DNA from: Takakia lepidozioides
Lineage: Eukaryota > Streptophyta > Takakiopsida > Takakiales > Takakiaceae
Direction of reading: 5' to 3'
Length of the DNA stretch: 64,000 bases
Assembly (NCBI GenBank): GCA_030704615.1
Contig: CM060734.1
Location: 3,658,001-3,722,000, forward strand
Below, piece by piece: positions 32,517 to 42,893 of this stretch (the stretch's first letter is position 1; each line of letters begins with the position of its first letter). The translations under genes and the position numbers were made by a program. The notes beneath the pieces are model-generated. The model had not been told where the DNA came from. It saw nothing but the letters and a program-made list of their open reading frames with translations, and ran no database searches.

Positions 32517-33082
32517 CGGCGGTACTGGAAGAACGCGAGCGTTTGTTGAAGCTCGCAAAGTACAACATTGCCAAAGCCAGGAAACGGTATGAAAGGCAGG
32601 CGAATCGGAAGCGGAGGGAAGTGAAGTTTGAGGCAGACACAGAGGTCTGGTTGAACATCAAGAATTTCCAACTACCTCCGGAAGTGAGTCCGAAGTTCGT
32701 ACCTCCGTATGCGGGACCCTTTCGCATTCGGAAGGTTATGAATGAGGATGTGTATGAATTGGAGCTGCCGGCAAACAGCAAGGTGCACCCAGTATTCCAT
32801 GTCTCCCTTTTGAAGCCTTACTTCAAAGATGAAGCGCGTCCGAATCGGCATCAAGTGTTGCGTCCGCCACCTATGCTGTTGGATCATGAAAATGAACCTG
32901 AGTACAAGGTGGAGGCAATACTTAAGTCGAGGAGGTTCAAGAACCGAGAAACGGAGTATCTCGTCAAATGGAAGGGCTATCATCATGTGGAGGCATCTTG
33001 GGTGCGTGCCTCAGAAATGGGAAACGCATCCGAGGCGGTTGCAGCTTTCGAAGGGCGACCTCAAAAGCAGAAGAAACGTTGA
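32447..33082 (+). CDS. Ty3 integrase C-terminus with chromodomain
   Basis: The rest of integrase runs to a GPFRIRKV segment and HPVFHVSLLKPY, followed by a chromodomain, YKVEAILKSRRFK, then EYLVKWKGYHHVEASW (about 32900-33010). Chromodomains of chromoviruses steer integration to histone-marked chromatin. The basic end QKQKKR is followed by TGA. Confidence 0.9.
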   Translation: MVYGEAPLVPTSWAAQDVEEPTVAAVLEERERLLKLAKYNIAKARKRYERQANRKRREVKFEADTEVWLNIKNFQLPPEVSPKFVPPYAGPFRIRKVMNEDVYELELPANSKVHPVFHVSLLKPYFKDEARPNRHQVLRPPPMLLDHENEPEYKVEAILKSRRFKNRETEYLVKWKGYHHVEASWVRASEMGNASEAVAAFEGRPQKQKKR

Positions 33083-33986
33083 TGGGGACATCAACCTTAG
33101 AGCGTGGGGGAGGAAATGCATGCTTAGCCCGACTTAGCTAGCTTAGGAATCCGATTACAAAAACTTGTATTGTACAAAAATTTGTTATAAAGGAAATGGG
33201 TTCCAAATGTTGTGCGTCCTATTTTGTTTGGAATGGTGATGCATGGTATGGTTGGCTAGTGTGTAGAATGCATGCTAGCTTATAAAAGTGGGAGAGGTAA
33301 ATTGGGTTAATCGTGTGTTTGCGTAGTGCCGAAATCGGGTGACCCCCATCCAAGGGGCAAGGAAACTTGCGACTTCTTTGGGAGTTCACGTGCTAGTGTG
33401 CACCTGGCGCGTGCGCGTACTATAACTGCGCTACCAAGGGGGTTGCCTTGTAGTGCGGGCTAACGCGGAAGCTAAGTGCTTCCGTTCACGTACTATAATC
33501 GTGTAGCCTCGGGACGAAGTCGTAGTGCGGCTTCGGCGTGTTCCCGTACCTCAGGCTAGCATTCCAAGGCGGACCCAATTGTAGTGATTGGGGCGCACGG
33601 TTGGTTCAAGGTTATCTTCCTAGTCAAAGAGGGTTCCAGGGAACCCTTGCTCAAGGTGATGCCAAAAGTGGCATCATGAGCGATCGCAAGCAATGTTGTT
33701 GCAGTAAGGCGATTCGATCCTCGGGGAGGATCGTTCCTTGGCCTTGAAGTAGGCCAAGAAGAGTGCACTGGGAGGAGCTGGAGAGGCTCCACCCTTGGCC
33801 GGGACTTGGAGGAAGTCGGCCGAACTAGCTAGTGGAGAGTAGAGTCAAGTGTGGGGTTTGGTTCTTTGCCATGGGACGCCATGGTGCGGAAACAAACTCC
33901 TTGATGTGGGACGCCACAACTTGGATGTTCGTTTCTACAAATAGACAAGTCGATGAGGACATCGACTCCCTGTTGGTAGGGGTGTG
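33083..33986 (+). other. 3' untranslated region of the Ty3 element
   Basis: About 900 bp without coding capacity between pol and the 3' LTR, rich in short direct repeats (cgtgtag/cgtactataa phrases near 33410-33500). A modest purine tract (GGTAGGGGTG) lies just before the LTR as the likely polypurine primer. Confidence 0.6.
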
Positions 33987-34712
33987 TGTCGCGGCCCTTT
34001 GCCTTGAGGGCAGGGGGTCGGGACACATGAGGGGCTGCCCCTGTAGTGGGGGCATCGGCAGCGATAGGTATGGGGGGCTGAAGCACCCTTGAGTGCCCAA
34101 GGCACTCAAGCAGGCGGAGGCGCTCACTAGGTGGAGCCCCGCACACCGGGTTGCGGTGGAGGTGGCTCCACAAGGGGTGGTGGTAGCTTAGCGGGACTTA
34201 GTGGGGGTGGCATAGGACTCACCATGGGGGCGGAGACCTCGTAGTGGGAGTCGTGGGGAGCCTTGGGACTCATCACGGTCCATAGGGGCCGTGATGAGTG
34301 GGCCAAGACTCACCGCGACTCATCACCGGGAGTCGAGGGTTTTCGTGGTGGTTCGCCATAAAATGGCATGGCTGGTTATGAAACCCCCGCGGACAGCTAC
34401 AGAAGTATATATAGGGAGTAGTAACCCCGAGAACGGTGCAAGCCCGTTGGTGACCAAAAACTAGTGAGTAAGCGAACGAGCCGGAAAACGACCAAAGAGT
34501 GGGGAGCTGTTCCGGACTGCCATCTACCAAAGGGAATTCTCCTAGTCCCAAATAGGTGGAGGGTTTAGAGGGAAGCGAAGGGGGACCGTTATGTCCCGGT
34601 GAGCAGCCGAAGCTCCAAGTTGGCCCGGGCGGCCAGGTTGGGAGTCAGGCACGCGCATCAAAGCGAGTAACTATGACTTGAAGGGGAGCTTACCGAAGTG
34701 AGGTGCGCGACA
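33987..34712 (+). repeat. 3' LTR
   Basis: Same ends and length as 27740-28465, followed by the target duplication CAAAG. It would provide the polyadenylation region of the element transcript. Confidence 0.95.
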
Positions 34713-34717
34713 CAAAG

Positions 34718-35262
34718 TGGAATGTCACCTGTTAAACAGAAACGTAGCCCTAACAACACAAGGCCATCACTTTGGCTCCTTTCTATTCTATTTTCTACAT
34801 GCACGAGCAGGAAAATGATTGCCGCAAACGTTTCCCACTCCCTCCAATGGCTATAGTCGTTGTCGACTACTCCTTAAGCGGCCATTGGATACTATTCCAC
34901 GGAAAATAAATAACAAAGTTCCGAATGTCAAATGCGTCAATTTTAACCATGTTCAAAAAATCCGGACCTATTACCGCGCATTTTTGTCGCGCGCCTATAC
35001 CCGTGATGGAGGTCACAGTGCCTATAGTCGGCACCGACTACCTATCCATTAAATTTTTTTCTCATATAGTCTGCACCGACTATTTAGGTTCGGCAACTCC
35101 CGAACCAAATCTCGATAAACCACATTTGCGGTCTATGGGCCACAACGATGGCTATCATACCTATTTTTTACCTCAAAAGCAATGGGAAATTGCGTGGTGG
35201 CAGGCCAAAATCCGAGAATATTCCTTGGATTATGCTCTGCTCATGCTCACCGCTCATGTAAA
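34718..35262. repeat. TAGTCGGCACCGACTA palindrome cluster (right flank)
   Basis: Motif copies near 34855, 35025 and 35066 match those left of the Ty3 insertion. No gene is visible; the motif-bearing sequence continues into an acidic reading frame. Confidence 0.45.
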
Positions 35263-35513
35263 AGGAGGACAAAGACGAGGATGACGATGAGGATAATGAC
35301 AAGGATGACGATGTACAAGAAGAGGAAGATCCTATTGTGCCGCCTCCTATTGACCCTCCAGTCGTGCAAGAGCCATATGAATATATGGATGATGATTCAG
35401 CTTCTGATCATGACTCTCTTGAGAGGGGTCAATATAGTGACTTCGATGAGGACAATAGACAGGAGTTGGAGCTTCATGAGGAAGATGATGTCCCTCCCAA
35501 TGACATGATGTAG
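35263..35513 (+). pseudogene. Acidic C-terminal reading frame
   Basis: An 83-codon frame very rich in Asp and Glu (DEDDDEDNDKDDD, then EPYEYMDDDSASD) ends in TAG at 35511. The acidic end of the CACTA transposase fragment at 20.7 kb has a similar character, so this may be the tail of a second CACTA-type protein whose body is lost. It is unrecognised by itself. Confidence 0.35.
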
Positions 35514-35677
35514 TACCCACGCGGCACATTATTACAAGGCGAACAGGGCAACTACTTCGGAACCAAATTGACCAACCAAGAGGATGTCTCCCACCATGAT
35601 GTACAACAATTTGCCAATATGACAAGAACAATTGCAAATTGTTGTATATCATAGTGATAAACGTTTTTTTGGTTAGT

Positions 35678-35859
35678 CAATATGGTTTTGAAGTACTTGC
35701 ACTCCAATTTCACCGGCCTCCATTTATCCCCATACTGTGAGGGGATGCACATGTTTGCGATGACATGTGCTAGTACGACTATTAGGGCTGGCACCGAGCT
35801 ATTTGCATCCTACGAGTTCTTGAGAGATGTTTGGGACCTCCAGATACAGCATGAGTAGG
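35678..35859 (+). pseudogene. Possible SET-domain C-terminal fragment
   Basis: The frame reads LHLSPYCEGMHMFAMTC, then TTIRAGTELFASYEFLRD, and ends in TAG. The AGTELFASYEF phrase resembles the end of SET (lysine methyltransferase) domains, which close with a G-E-E-L-x-x-x-Y motif. Only the last 60 residues are present and the assignment is weak. Confidence 0.3.
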
Positions 35860-36039
35860 ATGTGTGTGACAGAACTAGGGCTGCTTTGAGATCGGGATCG
35901 CGTAGAAGGGCATTGTAGATATTCTCATGATGCACTTTCGATACATTTGATTAACCGATTGATGTGAATATTTCTTCTTGATACTCATCTTTTGCGACTT
36001 TGTATTGGTGATCTGAACATACTTAAGCACGTGTGGACC

Positions 36040-37220
36040 AAAGATGAGCTTGAACCAAATTCATTTAATGGGTCATTCAAGGGATGAAGGTAACTACGTG
36101 TCGTATAGACGGAAAACTATGTTTCGCCTGCACATGATTTTTTTTTTGTTCCATTCTCCAGCCATATGCTTAATGACAGCGTGTGCAATGTGCGTGCAAA
36201 ATTTCGCAGCAAAAAAAAATCATCTGAACCCAAAACCATATTTTCTTCCCTCGTTTGCATTCCGAAGATTAAGTTCTCTTCACTTCATGCACTCTTCATA
36301 AAGAGTTTTGCAATAGTGACCCAAGATTTTTTTTAATTATTATTATTATTATTTTTCCTTTTTTTTTTGGTCCAATCTTTTGCATGGATGTAGTAGTCCA
36401 AAGTCTGAATTCAAAGAACAAAATAGAGCAAAAATAAAATCATTACGCCCCTCAAAACCGCAATCCTAAATATGCTAAATCATAATACTTATTTAAAATT
36501 CATTAAAATTCTATTTAATCAGAAATAGTTCTATTAGTGACTCCCTGGGGGTCGCTACTACTATCAGCGCCTTCCCTGAGGTCGCTTCAAGTCCCTAAAC
36601 AATAACCCGACGCTGTTAACAGCGACCCCTAGGCCGTTGCTGTCAAAATTTTTTGTTCATATTTTTGGGGGTGCTATCAGTGCCTTCCTAGGAGTCGCTT
36701 CAACTTCCTAACAATAACCCGATGCTGCTTAACAGCGACCCATGGAGGGTCGCTGTGAGTATTTTTGCAAAAAAAAATTGGGGTGCGATCAGCGCCTTCA
36801 GGGGGGTCGCTACAAGTCCATATAATTAAATAACCCGATGTTGGTTACCTGCGACCCCCTAGGGGTCGCTGTCAGATTTTTGTGCAAATATTTTTTGGGG
36901 TGCTATCAGCGCCTTCCTGGGGGTCGCTTCAAGTCCCTAAACAATAGCCCGACGCTGATTAACAGCGACCCATGGGGGGTCGGTGTGAGTTTTTTTGTAA
37001 AATATTTTTGGGGTGCTATCGGCGCCTCCCTGGGGGTCGGTACATGTCCCTACGCTAACCCAACGCTGTTTAACAACGTCCCCTTGGAAGTCGCTTGCTG
37101 TTGTTGTTTTTTTTTATTAAAAAATCCATATTTGTGTGGGGTGCTACCAGCGACTCCCTGGGCATCGGTTGTAGTTCCCAAATATTTTACTGGGGGTGTT
37201 TAACAGCGACCACGAGGGGG
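36040..37220. repeat. Dispersed repeat followed by a GCGACCCC-GGGGTCGC array
   Basis: 36040-36480 is a diverged copy of the sequence at about 37960-38400 and, in part, of 40500-40900. It is followed by a tandem array with units of roughly 110-130 bp containing ACAGCGACCC...GGGTCGCT palindromes and the phrase 'ggtgctatcagcgccttcc'. The array resembles the subterminal repeats of a DNA transposon. ORFs crossing it are by-products. Confidence 0.6.
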
Positions 37221-38404
37221 TCATAGGTGTTTTTTCTTTCGCCATGTTTTCTAGGGTAATGCCATCGACGCCCGGGCGGTCACTGCCAGTTTTATTTGGG
37301 TTTCAAGATAACCCGACGGTGTTTGGCAACGACGTGTGGGGTGTCGGATCTGGTCGACTGCACATGATTTTTTTTAATTCCATTATCAAGCCATATGCTT
37401 AATGATAGCGTCTACAATGTGCGAGCCCTCACTTCTGGGTCATGAAGAGGTGCAGAAGGCGGAATTTGGTGTGAACAACTCCCAAGATTCCTACACCCAT
37501 TTCAGAGAATGAGATTGAGGTACATGTCAGGCCATCCAAATTTTCAGATACCCACTGTATGTATATAAAGTTGTTTATTCCTATATTTGTGGTAGCAAGA
37601 GCCGACACCTATTGTCCATCAGAAGTCGTCCATTGAACCAATATTGTATCATTTTAATCTGTCACTATGATCAGACATGTTTGGGGTTTGATAAGGATCA
37701 CACGCAGGCAAACTTCAACTCTAGTGCACGGTTTGCAGCGCTTCTCTGTATACACAATTGCATTTCACTTCTCAGTGCTATGGCAACCCAACGCAGATGG
37801 CATGAAGGTGCTATTGCTATTTTCAGGGATTGTTGGGGAGGGGGGAAGATAGCCCTCCACAAATCAGGCATAAAGCTCAAGGTAGGGGTTTCCATTCAGA
37901 TCATTTAAGGTACCCATCATTGCATTCAGGGTTGGTGGGAAGCAAGCAAGCATACTCATTCAAGTGATGAACGCAACTACGTGTCGTACAGACGGAAAAC
38001 AGTGTTTCGCCTGCACATGATTTTTTTTTTGTTCCATTCTCCAGCCATATGCTTAATGACAGTGTGTGCAATGTGCGTGCAAAATTTCGCAGCAAAAAAA
38101 AATCATCTGGACCCAAAACCATATTTTCTTCCCTCATTTGCACTCCAAGATTAAGTTCTCTTCAACTTCATGCACTCTTCATACAAAGTTTTGCAATAGT
38201 GACCCAAGATTTTTATTTTTATTTTTTCATTTTGTTTTGGTCCAATCTTTTGCATGGATGTAGTAGTCCAAAGTCTGAATTCAAAGAACAAAATAGAGCC
38301 AAAAATAAAATCATTACGCCCCTCAAATCCGCAATCCTAGATATTCTAAATCATAATACTTATTTAAAATTCATTAAAATTCGATTTAATACAAAATGGT
38401 TCTA

Positions 38405-39260
38405 TTTAGTGACTCCATGGGGGTCGCTACTACTATCAGCGCCTTCCTTGAGATCGCTTCAAGTCCCTAAACAATAACCCGACGCTGTTGACAGCGACCC
38501 CTAGGCCGTTGCTGTCAGACTTTTTTGTCCATATTTTTGGGGGTGCTATCAGTGCCTTCCTGGGGGTCGCTTCAACTTATAACCCGACACTGCTTAACAG
38601 CGACCCATGGGGGGTTGCTATGAGTATTTTTGCAAAATATTTTTGGGATGCTATCAGCGCCTCCCTGGGGGTCGGTACATGTCCCTACGCTAATTACCCG
38701 ACGCTGTTTAACAGAGCCCCCTAGGGAGACTGTTGCTGTTTTTTTTGTTTTTTTTTCCCATGTTTGTGTGGGGTGCTACCAGCGACTCCCTGGGTGTCGG
38801 TTCGAGCTCCCAAATATATATTGGGGCGCGCGTAGTGACTGCTTAGGGGTTGTAGTCAGCTGTTTGTTAATAGCGACTGTAGAGAAGTCGGTAGGATACC
38901 GTCCATTCAGGGGTCGGTTACAGGTTTCCTACTCAAAAATCAGACTTTAAATTGAAATTAAATAATTAAAAATCAAAATCAGAACTTTAATAATCAAATT
39001 TCCCCGTTAACGCGACGCCCAGACGGTAGACAGTGTTAAAAATATATTTGGTTGGCCCAGAGGTCGTTTGGGGGGAAAAAACCCTAATCCGACCCCAGAG
39101 GGGTCGGATGGGGACCGTCGGCAGGGGCGTCGTAGGAAGAAACCGATGGGAAATCAACCCCGCGGTATTAGCGACGCCAGGGGGGTCGGTCCCAATGACT
39201 TAGTCATTTTGGGATCCTCATTTTGCTGGGATTTCAGTATAGCGACCCCTCAGGGGTCGG
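38405..39260. repeat. GCGACCCC/GGGGTCGC palindromic array (copy A)
   Basis: Units with GCGACCCC and GGGGTCGGT half-sites, for example TAGCGACCCCTCAGGGGTCGG near 39240. This is the same family as 36530-37340. In copy B it lies at about 47234-48089. Confidence 0.6.
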
Positions 39261-39662
39261 TAAAGTACCGACCCCTGGGCGCCCTCGGATCTGAATTGCA
39301 ATTTGTGCTTCAATTGTGAGTGAGTTGTGCGGTAGATTGATCTATGTGTCATTGAATAGCCTGAATGAGCGGGGCATATTTTTGGCGTTTTTCAAGTATG
39401 GAGGAGGCGGGGTAGTGGTCGTTACAGTATGTAAACTCAATGAAGTGTATAGTGAGTTCAGGGGACGGTATGCTAGGAGGCGAGGTGTCGATAGGCAACC
39501 CGAGCACCAGGAGGATGTTGGGGCATAGTCGGGCAGGGCATGTGCAAGGGGAACGGGGTCTACACGAGCATGGTAGTAGCCATGTGGGCACCATGTGGTC
39601 GGGAGGTCTACCATGGTAGGTGCCTGCATTGATGAGGGAGAACCAACGTGTTTCAGGTCTAT

Positions 39663-40389
39663 TTAGGAGGAGTTTGTGGATGTGCCAGACGGCATGGTTA
39701 TGTCAGGTGACTCTGAGGCCATGAATGATAGGGTGTGTGCAGAGGCTAAGCAAATGTAGCCATGTATCCCGGGTCGGGTGTGTGTTCGCACATAGCGGGC
39801 AATTTGGGGAGGGATAGAAACGTGGCCAGAAGGTGTGTTTGCGTTGGTGGCCCATGTATTGGGCATATCTGAATTTGAGAGTCCGTCTGATTTGGGCATC
39901 TGTGGCAATATTGGTGCGCCAGAAATGGTTAGATAATTTATGACGAAGAACCTCCGAGTGTGTCCATTTATGGATATGTAGCTTGGTGAGGCTGGCGGAG
40001 GTCGAGGCTTGTTTATGGGCTTTGCGGGTAAGGGTGGTTGAGAGATTGCGGATAGGGCGAGGCAAATTGGGACCTGGAACTGGGTGGATGAACCAGAAGG
40101 GGTGCGTATGGGCAACGTGTATGGGTTTTGACGTAGGGTTCACCTCGGGACAAGTAGCCCCTTCGGCCATGTTGTTACCGGTGATGCCGGTGTGGGAGCG
40201 GACTTTAATGAAGTATATGGGTTGGTATAAGGAGATGGCAAGATGGGCAATGGCGAATATAAGGTTCATGTCGGAGTGGTAATGATGAGAGGAAGGGCGG
40301 GAGAGGTGGTTACGGATGAGAAAGAGTGAGGTGAGGCTGTCGGTAAAGATGTAGTGTGGGGGGGGGAATGAGGAGAGTTGGGTTTGCAT
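39663..40389 (-). pseudogene. LINE pol C-terminus: RNase H end plus zinc knuckle (copy A)
   Basis: The frame encodes YIFTDSLTSLFLIRNHL, then FIKVRSHTGITGNNMAEGA (RNase H C-terminal half), and ends with FYPSPNCPLCANTHPTRDTW, a CCHH-type zinc-binding tail typical of non-LTR retrotransposons. The reverse transcriptase part is absent. The upstream edge (about 40385) abuts a PPR scrap on the same strand. Confidence 0.75.
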
Positions 40390-40497
40390 GCATATCAGTA
40401 AGAGCAGTCTCTAGAATGATATCTAGAACAAAACCAGCTTTGACAATGTCTGCATGGACCTCTTCGCCCTTCTCCAGGGCTCATAGATTGCATTCTC
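40384..40497 (-). pseudogene. PPR-protein scrap (copy A)
   Basis: The minus strand reads ALEKGEEVHADIVKAG, then ETALTDMHA, a decayed PLS-type PPR unit related to the piece at 14102-14226. It is joined directly to the LINE tail. Confidence 0.5.
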
Positions 40498-41309
40498 ATG
40501 ATGTACTTTGTATACATTCGATTAACCGATTGATGTAAATATTTATTCTTGTTGTTCTTCTTTTGCGACTTTGCATATGTGATCTGGACATACTTAAGCA
40601 CATGTGGACCAAAGATGAGCATGAACCAAGTTCATTCAATGGATCATTCAAGTGATGAACGCAGCTACGTGTCGTAGAGACGGAAAACATTGTTTCGCCT
40701 GCACATGATTTGTTTTTATTCCATTCTCGAGCCATATGCTTAATGACAGCATGTGCAATGTGCATGCAAAATTTGGCAGTGAATATACGTCATCTGGACC
40801 CAAAAGCATATTTTCTTTCTTCATTTGCACTCCAAGGTTGAGTTCTCTTCAACTTCATGCACTCTTCATAGAGAGTTCTGCAAACTTTTATTTTCCAGCA
40901 TTTCTGATTTGTGAAATTGCTTAAATAGGATAGATGCACGTGGTGCATGTTATAGCCTGAAGGGCGTTGATTAAACTGATTGAACTTATTGAGTTGATGG
41001 GCTTAGAATCACCTTATTGAACTTGGTGAACCTATTGGATTATGATAGGTATTTTGGCCACTCCTTTGCTAAGACAACGTATTTTAGGCACTGGGGTAGG
41101 AAGCGTTGGCCCTTCCATCATAGATGACTTGAACTTAAGCATTCGGTGAAAGAGGGGCATTGGGAGACGAAGATTTTCCCTCTTCTTCCTAGGCTCGGCA
41201 GGTGCCTTGTGAAGGGATTAAAACATGTCCTGGCTATAGGCGGCTCGGGGGCCTAGGCGGTAGGAATTAGACAATAAAACACAAAGACTTGGAAGGCAAT
41301 TACTGAGTA

Positions 41310-41564
41310 CTATCCCAAGCAGTGTGGACATAACCAATCTCCATCAAGAACCTTCTCAAGAGGTGGTGTCAAGCATCCCATGTGCCAACCTCTTGAGCAT
41401 CGATCACACACCAGCATAGTGGTTGCCCCTTTGGCAGACCCACACAACATGCACCTCAAACCTGTAGGTACCACTGCCAAGTTTGGGTCAATCCTGCCAT
41501 CGACATTGGGGAGGTGACATGGCGCACAATTACGCACATGGTCCTTCCAAGTCATTTTTAGCAC
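41310..41564 (-). pseudogene. PHD zinc-finger fragment (copy A)
   Basis: An 84-codon frame ends in a PHD finger: CMLCGSAKG, LVCDRCSRGWHMGC and GDWLCPHC, giving the Cys4-His-Cys3 ligand order with the conserved Trp before the last Cys pair. PHD fingers read histone H3 tails. No flanking protein is recognisable. It overlaps, on the other strand, the start of a Ty3 integrase remnant, so it is probably part of a mosaic of element pieces. Confidence 0.65.
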
Positions 41565-42414
41565 AAGCTCCTTTTCAGAAATGGGGTACTGATTTTGTAG
41601 GCCCCATTGCTCCAGCTTCTCGTAATGAACACAAACGGTACATATTGGTGGCTATTGAATATGTCACAAAATGGGCTGAGGCTCAAGCCACTCGAACTGA
41701 TACTGCTAAAGTTGTAGCCCAATTTTTGTATGAAAATATAATATCCAGATTTGACTGTCAATTGGAAATGATTAGCGGTCGTGGTACCCATTTCCTAAAT
41801 GCTACAATTGTTCAATTGACAAAACGATATACGAAAGACTACTCCTTATCATCCTCGAGCCAATGGACAGATAGAACGAACCAATGGGCTATTATGCGGC
41901 ATTTTAACTCGCACAGTCATGGGTGTTGGTACTGATTGGGACACTAAACTTTTTGGTGCACTTTGGGCATATCGCATAGCGACTACAGGATATACCCCAT
42001 TTCAATTGGTCACGGATTAGAAGCTATCATACCGATAAAATTGGAACTCCCAACCTTACCCATTGCGATAGCTGAACGTCTTTTTGATGACGAGTCTTCA
42101 CAAGCCCGTTTAATACGCTTAGAACAATTGGATGAAATTCGTAGGCATGCGTTACAAAACATTGAAGTTGCCCAAAGAAGGCGTAAGGATTATTATGATA
42201 GTCGGTTGAAGCCTAAAAATTTTAAAGTTTGTGACTTAGTACTGCTTTATGATAGTCGATTTCAGAAGTTCCTGGGAAATTAAAAATGCGTTGGTTAGGT
42301 CCTTATCGAGTCATAGAAGTATTTTCTAATGGATCAGTTCAATTGGTTACTTGGGATGGGGCTCCACTACCTACACGGATAAATGGAGATCGTATTAAGT
42401 TATATTATCATTAA
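41541..42414 (+). pseudogene. Ty3 integrase remnant (copy A)
   Basis: Integrase core FQKWGTDFVGPI, YVTKWAEAQATRTDTAKVV and MISGRGTHF, then after frame changes near 41850 and 41960 the C-terminal part (RRRKDYYDSRLKP, MRWLGPYRVIEVF, INGDRIKLYYH, stop at 42412-42414). This is a different Ty3 lineage from the chromodomain element and has no chromodomain. A purine tract AGGAAAGGGGGG (about 42435-42446) follows and may be the polypurine primer of a 3' LTR starting TGATTATTGGG. Confidence 0.75.
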
Positions 42415-42893
42415 CCCTGATACTGGTCCAATGTTAGGAAAGGGGGGTGATTATTGGGTATATTTATTTATTATTGGGTGTATTTTTTTATTTATTTTTA
42501 TTATAGGGAGTGATTTATTTATAATAGGTATAGTGTAAGTCAGGAGCGGGGCGGTTATAACTTACCGCTTCATTGTCTTCCTTCTGCTGAGCGATAGCAT
42601 ACTAAACTGTGAATGATAGAGAGTCAAATTGGGCATGGACAAAATTATATATTGAAAACTTAAGCAACAGAGAGAGTGAAGAAGAATATAATGGAGCACG
42701 ATGACAGGAAGAAAAAAATTGGTTAAAATGGGAGTTGTGCTACCAGCGGAGTTGGAAAGAATTGATGTGAGCCTATTGTTACCCAACAGAGAAAAAGAAG
42801 AAGTTTGGTATAATGCATGAGTGTTAAAATTCTTGAAATGGTCGAAGGATCTGCCACCAAAGTCGTTGAAATTGTTAATAGAGTATATGGAGA
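42415..42893 (+). other. Possible LTR remnant after integrase (copy A)
   Basis: AT-rich sequence following the purine tract. TGATTATTGGGTAT near 42446 and TTACCCAACA near 42788 could be short inverted ends of an LTR of about 340 bp, but without a second LTR this cannot be confirmed. Confidence 0.3.

Larger units (their letters stand above)
27740..34712 (+). mobile_element. Near-complete Ty3 (chromovirus-type) LTR retrotransposon
   Basis: The element is 6,973 bp: two 726-bp LTRs, a tRNA-Met primer site, gag with zinc knuckle, protease, reverse transcriptase, RNase H, integrase and a C-terminal chromodomain. CAAAG is duplicated on both sides (27735-27739 and 34713-34717). The LTRs differ at roughly ten positions by eye (about 1.4%), so it is a fairly young insertion. 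Coding disruptions (a gag/pol frame change near 29300-29378, a missing base near 30489, TAG at 31155 and a missing base near 32432) make this copy non-autonomous unless some are sequence errors. Confidence 0.95.

Noticed and set aside
36838-37402. ORFs across the GCGACCCC arrays (also 38488-38950 and 47317-47779)
   Set aside because: They are translations of tandem palindromic repeats, with no conserved domain and the same frame properties in each unit.
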